This document shows, in pieces, positions 48,219 to 58,959 of a stretch of 64,000 nt of DNA. The notes beneath the pieces are model-generated. The model did no database searches and was not told the origin of the DNA. It saw only the letters and a program-made list of their open reading frames with translations. How positions within the stretch are numbered: position 1 is the stretch's first letter; the number at the start of each line of letters is the position of its first letter. A program made the translations under genes and the position numbers. The DNA comes from Multifurca ochricompacta (Eukaryota > Basidiomycota > Agaricomycetes > Russulales > Russulaceae). Location: the NCBI GenBank assembly GCA_022496185.1, contig WTXG01000004.1, forward strand, positions 682,001 to 746,000. Reading direction: 5' to 3'.

Positions 48219-49804
48219 ATGCAATCACATCATCATCATCACAATCCCAACTACTGCTGTAAGCATGGGTATGGCACCTTTGCCCTCGAATCCTGTATCC
48301 AAGTAATCGTCATCGCCATCATTGGGTGGGTAAATAGTTCTGCTCTCTTTCGAACCTTCGCCTTCATGTAGAATCCTTGAAAAGCTTCGGGTGGTACGTT
48401 TCCCTATTGGAAGTCGGCGGTGCGTACCGAACTTGATTCACATCATCTTCAAACACCCAAACGCGTCTTTCCTCTCTTGGCAGTCGGTTGGTTACTCCGC
48501 CATGAGAGATGCCGTATCTCAGCAGGTCGGGATCGACCACCCCATCTATCATCCATAAATCCATTCGCGGCTAACGCATCAGACACTTTCACTCTAGTGG
48601 TTTATATGGTGGCGGTGGGAACGCTCTTCCCATCCCTCGCGGTTGTATATCTGCAAGCTTGCTCAGGCCGTGCCACGCACAGTGTCCCCGCATACACAAC
48701 CCCTGTACCTGAATCCATCACTGAACCTTACGAATGCAGCTTCGATGGAGGTCTTAATTTCTGTTCCAAGGATAACTGTAAGATGCGCTGGAAGCCGCCC
48801 GGGGCACATCATTGCGCCGTATGTGGTGTATGTCGCCTTGGATTTGATCATCATTGCCCTTTAGTAAGCAAAGTCCGAAATTGAGCCCTTGCCTAACGTA
48901 TTAACACATTTGCCAGCTGGGAAACTGCGTCACTACTGGCCGACTGAAAAAATTTCTCGCCTTGCTTATTTTGACATCAGTCACCGTACCCCTTGCCAGC
49001 TTTCCAGTCCTGCCAGTCCTGAGGACTCACGTCGTCGCTGCACTAAGGGTTTCCCATGCCGATGCCTGGGCAGTGGACGTGTGGTGGGATCGTCCGTACT
49101 CCTGGATATTGTGTGGCGGTCCTTTAGGACGTTGGCTCGTCGGCATCCTTCTTGGCTTCCGCGTACTACGCGCGCAGCGTATCCCTCACCCGTGTCTTAG
49201 TGGTTCTCTCATCGCTCAGCCGCATACCCGCATCGCTGTCCTCGTAGGCGCCGCAACCCTTATCTGGATATTCGCTATTGTGCGTGTTGGAATCCGCCTT
49301 TGATGGATTAGAGGTAACGCGCGTCTGTGATAGTCTATGACAGTTGCTGTTGCCAGAGACGTGACTCGTGGCCAAACAACTCTGGATACCATTCGGTTTC
49401 GTGTGCCGCGCTCGGGAAAGGCGTCTCAGGTTACCACGGGCCGCTTCGTGTGCATTCCGTATGCCGACGGATCAGTGTCATCTGCAAACGCTTCTGCCGT
49501 CAGTGTTATGACCGCTACATCCGGGAATAGCCTAGAGTCTCGCAATGTACGGCGCATCTACCCAGTCTCGAACAGGGAGCACGTCTACGACCTCGGTTGG
49601 CGCGAAAATTGGCGTCGGGTACTTGCGCAGCCGCTCTTTGGCCACCAAATCCCACGCCATGGGCGAGTACTCTGGTTGTTTGCGCGCTTATCTTTGCTGA
49701 GTTTCCTTAGTGTGTACAATTGGCCGAAGATGAACCCAGAAATGATTCGACGCATGCTGGACTCTGACTTCAAGGGTTTCGCCCAACCCAACTATACAAA
49801 ATAA
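48219..49804 (+). CDS. DHHC-type protein S-palmitoyltransferase
   Basis: Membrane enzyme that attaches palmitate to cysteines. The start MQSHHHHHNPNYCCKHG leads into a first helix ALESCIQVIVIAIIG. After an intron (donor GTGGGT) come LEKLRVVRFPIGSRRCVPNL and, after a further intron with a good GCTAAC branch site ending at about 48583, DTFTLVVYMVAVGTLFPSLA. The zinc-binding cysteine-rich domain reads NFCSKDNCKMRWKPPGAHHC and CGVCRLGFDHHCPL, then LGNCVTTGRLKKFLALLIL; the catalytic tetrad is Asp-His-His-Cys. Further helices follow (IAVLVGAATLIWIFAI). The C-terminal 150 residues are cytosolic and end MLDSDFKGFAQPNYTK. The N-terminal exon joins are inferred from phase and hydrophobicity. Confidence 0.8.
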
Positions 49805-49951
49805 CATTTCAGAGTACGGTCGAGTGAGAACATTATTCGAATGTTTGGTTCCTCTTCCGCTTTCATATCACACACGACGCCTAATGTATTTGGCCCTGCA
49901 ATTACGAACGACTCGCCGCTCTCATTTCTTTCTGTATACGTTGCCACTTAG

Positions 49952-50766
49952 TCAAGCTGGTGCGGTGCCTAGAGTATACATGGGCTGAGATTACTTCCTG
50001 ACCAACGCGAGGAGAAAGCTTCGCACCTTGATTGCCGCAGGCAACTGACGGCCAGTTACCAGCTGTTTCGTTTCCCAGGCATGCACCATTCCAAAGGCTG
50101 GGGCCGTCCGAGCCGGACCATTGGCTGCACGATACTTCCGGTATTTGCCCGTCAATGCGCCACGCCCTGACGGGAAGAACGCGCCCGAGGCGCCTGACTC
50201 CTGACACAGATCGAAACTGCGATTTTTTTTTTCCTTTCAGATACTCAAGGCACGAGTGAGTGGAGGAGATCCACGCACTGCACGGATTTATTGAACGAGT
50301 TTGTCGGTTGGGAGACCGTCTGGCCGCACCATTCCTCGTTTCCCTGGACGGGGCATAGATCGGTGACCTTCACGACGACGCTATTGAATGGTCCGGTGTA
50401 GTTTGGGGAGTAAGGGTCCGCGGTGCCAGTTATCTAAAGCAACGTCCGCAGGCATCGCCGGCACCCAAGCCAGGTGGGGCACCGAATGCAAGCTGGCTGA
50501 CCGCAGCGGTGAATCCAGACGCGGATTTGCCACACGCTGTATGGGGCAGTGCTCATGAGATGAACGCTCCTGGGTAGGGGGGGGGCATGATTCTAGGGCA
50601 TTGTTTACTTACCGGGAGTGCTGCAACCAGAGTACACCGTGAAGGACGCAGTGCCGGAGGAATTTTGCGCGTAGCCTCCCGTGCATCTGGGTTCGAGATC
50701 GATCACAGTGGCGCGCACGGTGGGAGCGAGAGCAGATAAAACGGTCAAGACGAGAGAATATTTCAT
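49952..50766 (-). CDS. Small GH45-type endoglucanase (expansin-like fold)
   Basis: Secreted plant-cell-wall enzyme with a double-psi beta-barrel. Signal peptide MKYSLVLTVLSALAPTVRAT, then CTGGYAQNSSGTASFTVYSG, ACGKSASGFTAAVSQLAFGA, PPGLGAGDACGRCF, ITGTADPYSPNYTGPFNSV, VVKVTDLCPVQGNEEWCGQT (catalytic-type Asp), HFDLCQESGASGAFFPSG and EVSCSQWSGSDGPSLWNGAC. A last small exon gives GNQGTAPA and a stop at 49952; without that intron the frame runs to 49902. Cysteine pattern complete. Two breaks, each fixed by one added base, at about 50431-50436 and 50137-50142. Either sequence errors or a recent pseudogene. No carbohydrate-binding module. Confidence 0.78.
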
Positions 50767-52523
50767 TGCTGGACGGTTGTTCTTGTTCTTGTTGCTGTCC
50801 GCCCTCTTCTCTTGCCTTTATACCCCTCCTGTGAGTGATGATTCTTAGCAGCGCGGGACTATAGTTTTTTCTCCTCGTTCACGGCATTCGCTGCGGCGGA
50901 AGGCATTAGAATAGCTAGTTGGTCGGACAACCCGATCATACGCTGCATGGAATTGAGTACATTGGGCTCATCTTGTTTTTTATGACCAAATGTTCATGCT
51001 TCTCCCCAGAGTGGCGCTCGGCGCCCTTCCATGTACCTACTCCCGTTGCCACGGGAGGGCTCTTCAATAGGACCCAGCCGTATGGGCTCTGAACTCTATG
51101 CACTTAATAGCAACATGCGTAGTATGCTCTGGTACTGCGCAGCCAACGCAGATGCATCATAATTACAGGCACTCGCTCGTCGATGTCGCCGAGTCCAAAC
51201 GGGTCGTTAGTACGTGCATGATTCTCCCCTTGTCTCTCTTACTGTTATTCTCATCCCGCAACTAACTTCAGCCACATGAGCGTCTGAGGGCTGATGTGGT
51301 GTATGTAATAAACACAAATTAGAATGAGAAAAAAAAAGAGGGTTCAGCCTCAGGCGTTTGATGTTCTTCACATTGTTTTCAGTATTTCGCGGCGTGAGGG
51401 CTTACTCTGGAGCAGTTTAAACTCGTAACGCCGTCATATGACGGTGGCCGCTGTACTAGAGACAATGGAAACACAGTTATAGGAATGATGATAAACTTCA
51501 AATTTAAGATTTCAGGAAGCTGCCATACAATGTATACTCAAATTACCTAATTGATCCTAATTTTAATTCGAGGTCGTCTGACGCCCGGCTGCGAGATGGT
51601 GTTGTACACCGCCAGTCAGGCTTTCAGGTAAGGCAAATGTCTTCTACTAATTGTTGCTTCAATGCACAAGGCTACCCACGGTTGAATCTCCAAACATTGA
51701 ATATAAGTGAGAAATGAGAGCTCAATTAGTTCGCTTCCCGAGATGGCTCTCCAGTAACCCCGGCAGGTGGGAAATGTTGCAGTTTTCTTGTGAAACACAA
51801 AAGTTGTAGAAGGTGATAAACTTGCAAGTGGAAACATGTGCCAAACGAGCCGTTAAAACGCCAATGTGAGCCTCTATCCTCTATAGCGGAAAAGAGAGAC
51901 AAGGCGATAATGTTGTGACCACATCGTCATCACTGCCATCATGTAGAGAGCGCGAGTCTCGCTTGTTGAAAGGTAGAAGACGGCTTTCTGAGAGCGGTGC
52001 ATTTATTCGGCCAGTGTTTTTCTTCAACTGGTTGTCCCTGACCATGACATACGCACAGGGCTTTTGAGAACGGGTTTTGATGCTGCCAGAAGGACGAGAA
52101 AGGATAGTCTCGCCCGCCCCAATGCTTCTACTGCCCTTGGCCACCCAGCCGACCATATGCCATAAGAGGTACCCGCTCGCCAGTGCCAGCCAGGGCTAGA
52201 ACATAATGGAAAAGCGAGACGAGGGAAGCACGCCCCTTTTGCCACAGTCAGTGACAAGTCCACTCTCTAAACGCCAGGCAGAGGTAGTGTCGATGAGCTG
52301 GATCACTAGGTAAAAGCAACCGATAAGTTGAGTTTGCTTCAAGGTCGTGAACGTAGAGCGTAAAAAGAGGCGCATATATGCATCAGCTTATATAATCAAA
52401 GCCTGTAAGACCAACGGCTCCGCTCATGATGAGATATGTGGCTGTGCAAGTCTACTGCGCTCCAGCTGAGTCCAGCTGAGTCAAACTTGAAATACTTCAC
52501 TGAGACCTTCATACTGCGCACAA
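50767..52523. other. long intergenic region
   Basis: About 1.75 kb between divergent genes. The short minus-strand frames (51616-51837, 51881-52156, 52024-52263) have no recognisable domain and no splice partners I could connect. A 14-base palindrome CCGTCATATGACGG lies at 51431-51444. I see no terminal repeats or transposase. Confidence 0.5.
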
Positions 52524-55500
52524 ATGAGTTATGAACCCGGCTTTTCGTCAAGCTCATCGGGATCCGAGCGACCGGACAGGCCTTTGGTCGTCAAATGCGA
52601 CTACAATTCTCAACTCCAGAAACTTAGTTTTAATTCGGCGCGAAACTGTACCTACGATGGGCTAAAGGAGAAGGTTATCCTATTTCCAGTCAATCCTCTA
52701 ATACTGAGACAAAGCCATTGCTTAGATCGAGAAACGCTTTGCGCTGACTGCGCTCCCCTTTACAATACAGTGGGAGGATCAAGACGGGGAACAGATTGAT
52801 ATCCTCAATGAGTTGACGTTGGATGAAGCCATCGACTACTACAACTCTGGTGATGCAGTTTCTATTGCTTCATCAGGTTCCGTCTTCGGATCTCGTGGCT
52901 CCTCACGGCATCACAAGATAACGATGCAAGTCCAAATCCGTGTTGACTACGACGGCCCCAGTCTGTCGGATACTTCTTCACTTGCTAGCAGAGAAGAAGG
53001 CTCGCCAGAAAGAATTCAGTTGCACCTTGCTTCGGGAGAGCTAGAAAGCTTTCCCCAGGACGACGACGCCATGACAGTTAGTTCAAAAGACACGCACGGT
53101 CTCTCACGTCAGGGTCGGACCGATTCGTCCTTGTTCAAGAGACTTTTGAATGGCGGTCCGCGATCTGGGGGCAGTTCCACTCAAAGTCGGTCATCGCTGA
53201 AACCCTCCCGGTCGCGAATTTTCAACTTTGGCTCGCGCACCCAAAGTGCCGAGGAAGGGGCGACTGGAAGGAAAACAGACGAGAGGCAGCTTACCGGACG
53301 TGGCTCCGACAGTCCGACGGACACTGAAAGGGCATATCCAGATGACCCCTTGGCCGTTTTCGAACGCCTCAAACTTGAAGAGGAGCGGGGCACCTTTCCG
53401 TCATATGAGCGCCCCATGCTTCAAACCGATATCGGGAAAGCCTGGCTGCAGGATCAAAGGACCCTGCGGGTGAAGGCCACAATCGCAGTTCCCGCACCTT
53501 CCATAAGCGATGATACATTCTCTCTTATTACTGACACTCCATTTTCCGATGCGGACCCTGATATGGATATTTCGCTTCAAAAGGACGAGCGTGGAAAATA
53601 TTATTATAACTATAAGGGATCTAGTTCCTCTGAATCCGCAGGAGGCTTGGAATACGAAGTGGTTGTGAATGGTAGTCAGTCCAGTAAGCCAGTCTGTTTC
53701 GAGAACTGCAAAATCCCTCTGAGAAGCGAACTTTCTCCAAGCAGACAACGACGCGGGCTTTCTTCCGGAGTTTCTAGTACCTGAGAATGTCACTGACTGC
53801 TCAGAATGCGGGCGTGTCCTCGACCAGATCAAGTATGTCTGCACGACTTGCGGCGAAAAGACTCCAACATCACGCGCTGCGCTTGCTGCAGCCGCAGCCA
53901 ATAAGGGAAAAGGCAAGAGCCGTGCTTTCCCCGATCACGAACACTACCACCATGGACATAACGCAGAGTTTGAAATATATGGGCCAGAGTACCCTCCCCT
54001 TGCGCATCGCAGCCCAGCCACGCCATATACCTTCACAGACCGTTCCAACATACCCATGCATTCATCAAGCTACAAGCCCCTACCTGCGTTGCCTTCCACT
54101 TCGCCCACACAAACGATAGTTGGTCGGGCCTTGGCTCTCAAACGACCTTGGTAACATCAACCTCGTCAGGCTCTTCGTCATCATCAACACGTGTTGGATA
54201 CGAGCTCTGTGCCATGTGCTTTGTAAAGGTCGGAGTCGACCATTCTCTGTCTGGTGGACGGAGAGCCCATCTTCACCAACGGCACCACCAACTCCGCAAG
54301 ATCTCGCGATCGCGCGCCGTAGTGCACCGAAGCGGAAGGGGCAGCTACGCCATGCTTCTTGGAGCAGGTTTGGGGCTTTAGCGGCTGGCAAAACATCGGT
54401 GCGAGCTTTCCTATCGAAATCTATATTCCAGGGGGGGGCTCATATAAAAAAAACGAGTAGAGCAGGACGAGATATCACATCATTGCTCCGGATGCCAATC
54501 GCTACTCTCTGGAAATCGGTATAAATGTGGGATTTGTGACAATTTTACTATCTGTCGGGCGTGCTACAGGTGTGCATCAACACCTCTTGAACCCCTCACC
54601 TCCAAATGTAATAACGTCGAACCCAGTGATGTGCACAACATTCATCCAATCCATCCATTCTTGGCAATGAAAGTCAAGCCCACTTTGCGGTCGTACGGCC
54701 GTTCAGAGCTATTGAATGGTGCAAGGACGTATGACAATACGGACGAACAATGTATGCGGCCCGGGTGTATTCTTACTGTTCTGTGCTTACGCCTCCTTTG
54801 GCAGCCCTCAGGCATCCCGACGTCCGATGCTTCAAGTGGGTGGCTCTCCTTGAATGTCCCTATGCTCTTTCTAATACACTCGCAGCTGTCAGCAGGACAT
54901 TATTGGCCCTCGCTTCCGTTGTGTCGACTGTACGACGATAGATATCGACATCTGCTCGGACTGTGACTCAGCCGGGTTACCTGGTAATCTTGATTCTTCC
55001 GACGGTGGACATAATTCTTCCCATATCATGTTGAAGGTAATATTTTTTTCTCCCCTAGGTTGCCTTATAGCGCGTAGCTGACGACCGAGGAAGATACCAG
55101 TGCCACTAGACATGCATGAGGTGCAGCACGTTTCGCAACGCGCTCATGGACTGCGCAACGGTCGTGACCGTGCGGATTTGCGTGGTGTCTCGCCGCTTCT
55201 GCGCTCAAGCCCTGGTAGCATTTCCTCAATCTCCCCTGGTACCGTTTCGTACGACGATGAAGGTGGGGGGGATATTGAAGAGGACTACGTCCACCTCCAA
55301 ACCTGCAACTCATGCCACGAGGTTTGTCTCCTCCGTTGACCATGTACAACTCTTCCGAACACATTCTTTAGCCTATCATCGGTGTCAGGTATCAATGCCT
55401 CAATTGCTCTTCCAAACCTAGCTCGTTCAACTTGGTATGTGGTCACTTTCTGATCTTGTTGCGATGCCGCTCATTACCGTTGGGGAAAGTGCTCGGCATG

Positions 55501-56144
55501 CGAGGTCAAATCATACAAAGTCCACGACCCGATGCACGTGTTTCTCAAAGTCCCTCGACCAGTGGACATCCCGGGTCCTCTGGAATCTGAATTCCCCATC
55601 ATCCCTGTTTTGTTCGTAGGACTTGATCCTAATTATTGTATTGCGGAATAGTCGGCTTATTTGGCTGATTCTTTATAAAAAAAAAACAGATATCGAGATC
55701 CAGCTGGTCCCGGACCGGGCAGTCCTCCCGCAGGTGTATCGGGTGATCCCGCAGGCACGTACCTCATATTTCGCGCACGTCTGCGGGAATTGGCTCATCA
55801 GACCCCATCAGCTTATCTTCGTGACCTTACCCATGCCTTTGCGCTTTGCGACCGGCACATGATGCGCATTGTTGGAAAGTGGTACCGCTGTGCTTTCTGC
55901 GCCAAGGACCTCTGTGCGGATTGTGAACAGCTCGACACACATGATGGCACCCATGTTTTCCTCGTGTTCAAGGCCCCCGTAGACATGCAAGCATTCCGGT
56001 GCGTTGCACCACACTCGATTTTAGTTTACGTTGATGTTGACGTTCACGTGCCCATGTCCCGACAGACATTTTGCCGATTTAGAAAACCAAGCTGGTAGTC
56101 CACCGGTGTTGCACGGAAAGATTTACTACCCACGGCATGATTGA
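52524..56144 (+). CDS. PB1 plus multi-ZZ zinc finger protein
   Basis: Architecture resembles the p62/NBR1 class of selective-autophagy receptors. An N-terminal PB1 domain (RPLVVKCDYNSQLQKLSFNS, FTIQWEDQDGEQIDILNELT, DEAIDYYNSGD) is followed by a disordered Ser-rich region. ZZ-type fingers follow: CSECGRVLDQIKYVCTTCG with YELCAMCF; HHCSGC with YKCGICDNFTICRACY; CFNCQQDIIGPRFRCVDCTT with DICSDCD; CNSCHE with YQCLNC and CSACEVKSYKVHDPMHVF; and a final WYRCAFCAKDLCADCEQLDT. It ends KIYYPRHD at 56144. Many introns, for example the donor near 53682 giving NNDAGFLPEFLVPENV. At least three single-base breaks between 54110 and 54360. No FW domain was seen, so an NBR1 assignment is not secure. A truncated copy follows. 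Confidence 0.78.
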
Positions 56145-56392
56145 ACACTCTAGTTGCTGTCACCGCTGCTCTATTTCTGTCTATCTGTGCCTATTATCTT
56201 CCTCAGGGCTGTGTTGTGTCGCATAGACATGTACTACGATTGAAAATAAATAATCATGGAGACGCACTAGGCCGAGCTTTGTTCAGAGCGAAACCAGCGA
56301 GCCTATGTCAGGCGACGAGTTTCCCACCGTCACATAATCGATTCTAATACTAATACACTGCATTTTCCGTCGACGACCAGACACCATACTTC
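56145..56392. other. spacer between ZZ-finger paralogues
   Basis: About 250 bases separating the full-length ZZ gene from its truncated tandem copy; too short to hold the missing PB1 part of the copy. Confidence 0.5.
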
Positions 56393-57955
56393 ATGAGATA
56401 TTTCAGTGTAGCACTCTCTCGTTCGGACACTTCGGATGAATCATCATGGGCGCAAGATAACACAGACGAACCATGTAGGCAGCCCAGCCGCGGCCACGCA
56501 TTCTAACCCGTTCCCACTCTCACGTTCACATCCTTCTCCAGCAGCCCTCGCCCACAGCGGCATCGCATGCTTCAAGTGAGTATTTCCTCCTCACAGCTCC
56601 CCGACACAACACACATTCTCTGACCACCTCGCGCCACAGTTGTCAACAGGACATCGTTGGAGCTTGTTTCCGCTGCGTCGATTGTACGACCGCAGATGTC
56701 AACATTTGTTCAAACTGCGAGACTGCCGGCTTGCCTGGTAACATTGACGCGCCCGATGGCGGGCACCGTTCTTCCCATATCATGTTGAAGGTAAGTTTTT
56801 ACCCTTCCCCCCTCCCTCTTTCACCTATCCTCTGCGTGTGCATGCGCTCGTATATGGGAGTTGATGATCAGAGAAGATACCGGCACCACTGAAAGGGGAC
56901 GAGGTGCAATATATTTCACGGCTCGCTCATGGACTACGGCTCGGACGTGACCACGCGGACTCGAACTCGGACTCGCCTGGAGACTCGCCATTGATGCGTT
57001 CAAGCCCTGGTAGGAGTGGCAGTGTTTCTTTAATCTCCCCAGGTACACCTTCGAACAGGAACAGAGGCGAGGAGCGCCGCATAGAGAAAGAACGTGTTCT
57101 TCACCAAATTTGCAATTCATGCAACCAGGTTACCCACACGCGGTTAAGCATCCAAGTCCTAACACTAACGCCTGTTCTGCTGGCTGCTGTAGTCCATCGT
57201 CGGCATCAGATACTTTTGCCTCAACTGCCCTTCCAAGCCTTTCTCATTCAACTTAGTACGCCATCACTGTTTCATCTCACTATGAAGTTGTTCATTACCG
57301 TCGTCGGCCCGGTTGAAGTGCTCGAATTGCGAGATCAAGTCGTACAAAGTCCACAACCCGATGCATGTATTCCTCAAAATCCCTTGGCCAGTGAACTTCC
57401 CAGGTCCTCTCAAGTCCGAATTCCGCTCGCGCCGATTTTGTTCGTAGGAAATAAGTTAAGTTGTTGAGCGAGACATATCTGACCATTTGCATCGTAAACC
57501 AGATATCGAGAACCAGCTGGCCCCACACCTCGCAGTGCCTTGAATATGCCAAGTAATCCTGTGGGTAAGCAAAACCACAGTCATGGTCGGCGCCTGCAGC
57601 AGTCACTTATCGGGTTGTAACCAGCCTATCTTCATGAACTCACGCATCCCACTACGCTTTGTGACCTGCACATGACGCGCATTGTCGGCACGTGGTACCG
57701 TTGTGCCTTCTGTGCTAAGGACCTTTGCACAGATTGTGAGATACAGGACACTCACGAAAGCACTCACGCTTTCCTTGTGTTCAAGGCTCCGGTCGACATG
57801 CAGCATTCCGGTGCGTTGCTGCTCAATCTCCAATCTGGTTTGCATTGATATTGATGGTGACATGTATGTTCCCTGACAGCCAGGTCGTTAATATAGATGA
57901 CCCACGCAGTAGTCTGTTCCGCGGGAACATTTACTACCCCCAATATGATGAGTAA
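56393..57955 (+). CDS. N-terminally truncated ZZ-finger paralogue
   Basis: Tandem copy of the C-terminal half of the gene upstream. From MRYFSVALSRSDTSDE and DNTDEP it joins, at the same intron positions as the full gene, to CFNCQQDIVGACFRCVDCTT with NICSNCE, CNSCNQ with YFCLNC and CSNCEIKSYKVHNPMHVF-like sequence, and WYRCAFCAKDLCTDCEIQDT, ending IYYPQYDE at 57955. It lacks the PB1 domain and the first two ZZ fingers. Two one-base losses relative to the upstream copy, near 57421-57425 and about 57799-57806. It may be a real short protein, a pseudogene, or a good gene with sequence errors. Confidence 0.62.
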
Positions 57956-58064
57956 TATCTGTCTGCACACTATGTTTGTAGTTGTCCACTGTTCTTCATG
58001 TGATAATGTCGAAGAATAGACAAAGCAATGTACTAGCATTACAAAGGTGAAATGAATTCAAGGA

Positions 58065-58718
58065 CTAGCCCTTCTTGAAACCTGGAACCCAGTCAGCGAT
58101 ACACGCGCATTTTCATTTTAGCACGGGCAAAAGACTCACCAAGACGGCGCCGTTCATAGAACAAATCTGTCCGGCTGGCACCAAGATTGACGATCTTCGG
58201 ACAGCCATCGCGATCTTTTTCCAGGCGCGTGCATTCAGCACAATAATACGCATCTGAAATACCTAATAAGAGGGGTGGAAACATGAGTCAGCAGAGCGAA
58301 TGGGTAGGGTTTACGACCTGTGGGGTTCACTCACCTGGAGACCCACAGATGATGCAACGCCCACCGTACGTTCCAAAATTACATTCGTCACAGATCCTCA
58401 CGAGTGTTTCTGGACGGACGTATGAGTCGCAAACGGGACTACCAAATACAAAAAAAAGGGAATCTGTTCAGTCCAACTATGTTTTTTTCTGAGCTGGAGG
58501 CTCACCATTTTCCGTCGCATTTCTCACAAAGACGACCAATAGCTAGAGAGAGACGAAGCCGTTTGGTCAGGCGATTTTTAACGGGGTGTAAGAGGAGACA
58601 CTTGCCTATTCCCGGTAGACGCCTGCACATAATTAGATCTATGGTGGACTGATAGTTGAGAAATTTTGATTAACTTTTAATAATGAAGGGGCGACGCACC
58701 AGGATGATGTTTAGACAT
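58065..58718 (-). CDS. RDS3: SF3b subunit PHF5A/Rds3
   Basis: Small zinc-knot protein of the U2 snRNP SF3b complex that supports branch-site recognition. Six exons: 58700-58718, 58606-58638, 58506-58542, 58335-58438, one ending in the Leu codon of ERRRL and starting at 58262, and a last one coding GFKKG with the stop at 58065. The protein reads [94 protein letters not shown] and [13 protein letters not shown]; all zinc-binding cysteines are present and the length (about 110) is normal. The intron after exon 2 has a GC donor (GCAAGT). Confidence 0.94.
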
Positions 58719-58959
58719 AGTGGTGGCAGTAGAAAGAGGTGAAGAGGTAATGAATGAATTACTAATCAAATCTTATAATTCGTTCACGTGACGTGATGAC
58801 TCAGAAATAAAAGTGAAAGTGAAAAAGTGAGTTCTAATAGTAGTAGACTAGTAGATAGAGAGCTAAGAGCTAAGCTTACTACACAAGAGGTCAACAGTTC
58901 TACCAGTACCAAAGGAGCATGTTCAACTTCTCTCTGCAACCATCCCTTTCTCTGTGTCA
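58719..58959. other. short intergenic spacer
   Basis: About 240 bases between the PHF5A start and the HECT ligase stop, both on the minus strand. AT-rich; no element identified. Confidence 0.4.

Noticed and set aside
48219..48280. His-run at the start of the DHHC protein as a tag or vector trace
   Set aside because: The CAT/CAC run is short and continues smoothly into native codons and an intron; microsatellite codons explain it.
51431..51444. Palindrome CCGTCATATGACGG as a regulatory operator
   Set aside because: Single copy, far from both flanking start codons; reported only as structure in the intergenic entry.
50767..52523. A hidden transposable element in the longest gene-free stretch
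   Set aside because: No transposase or reverse transcriptase motif, no terminal inverted or long direct repeats and no target-site duplication could be found by eye.
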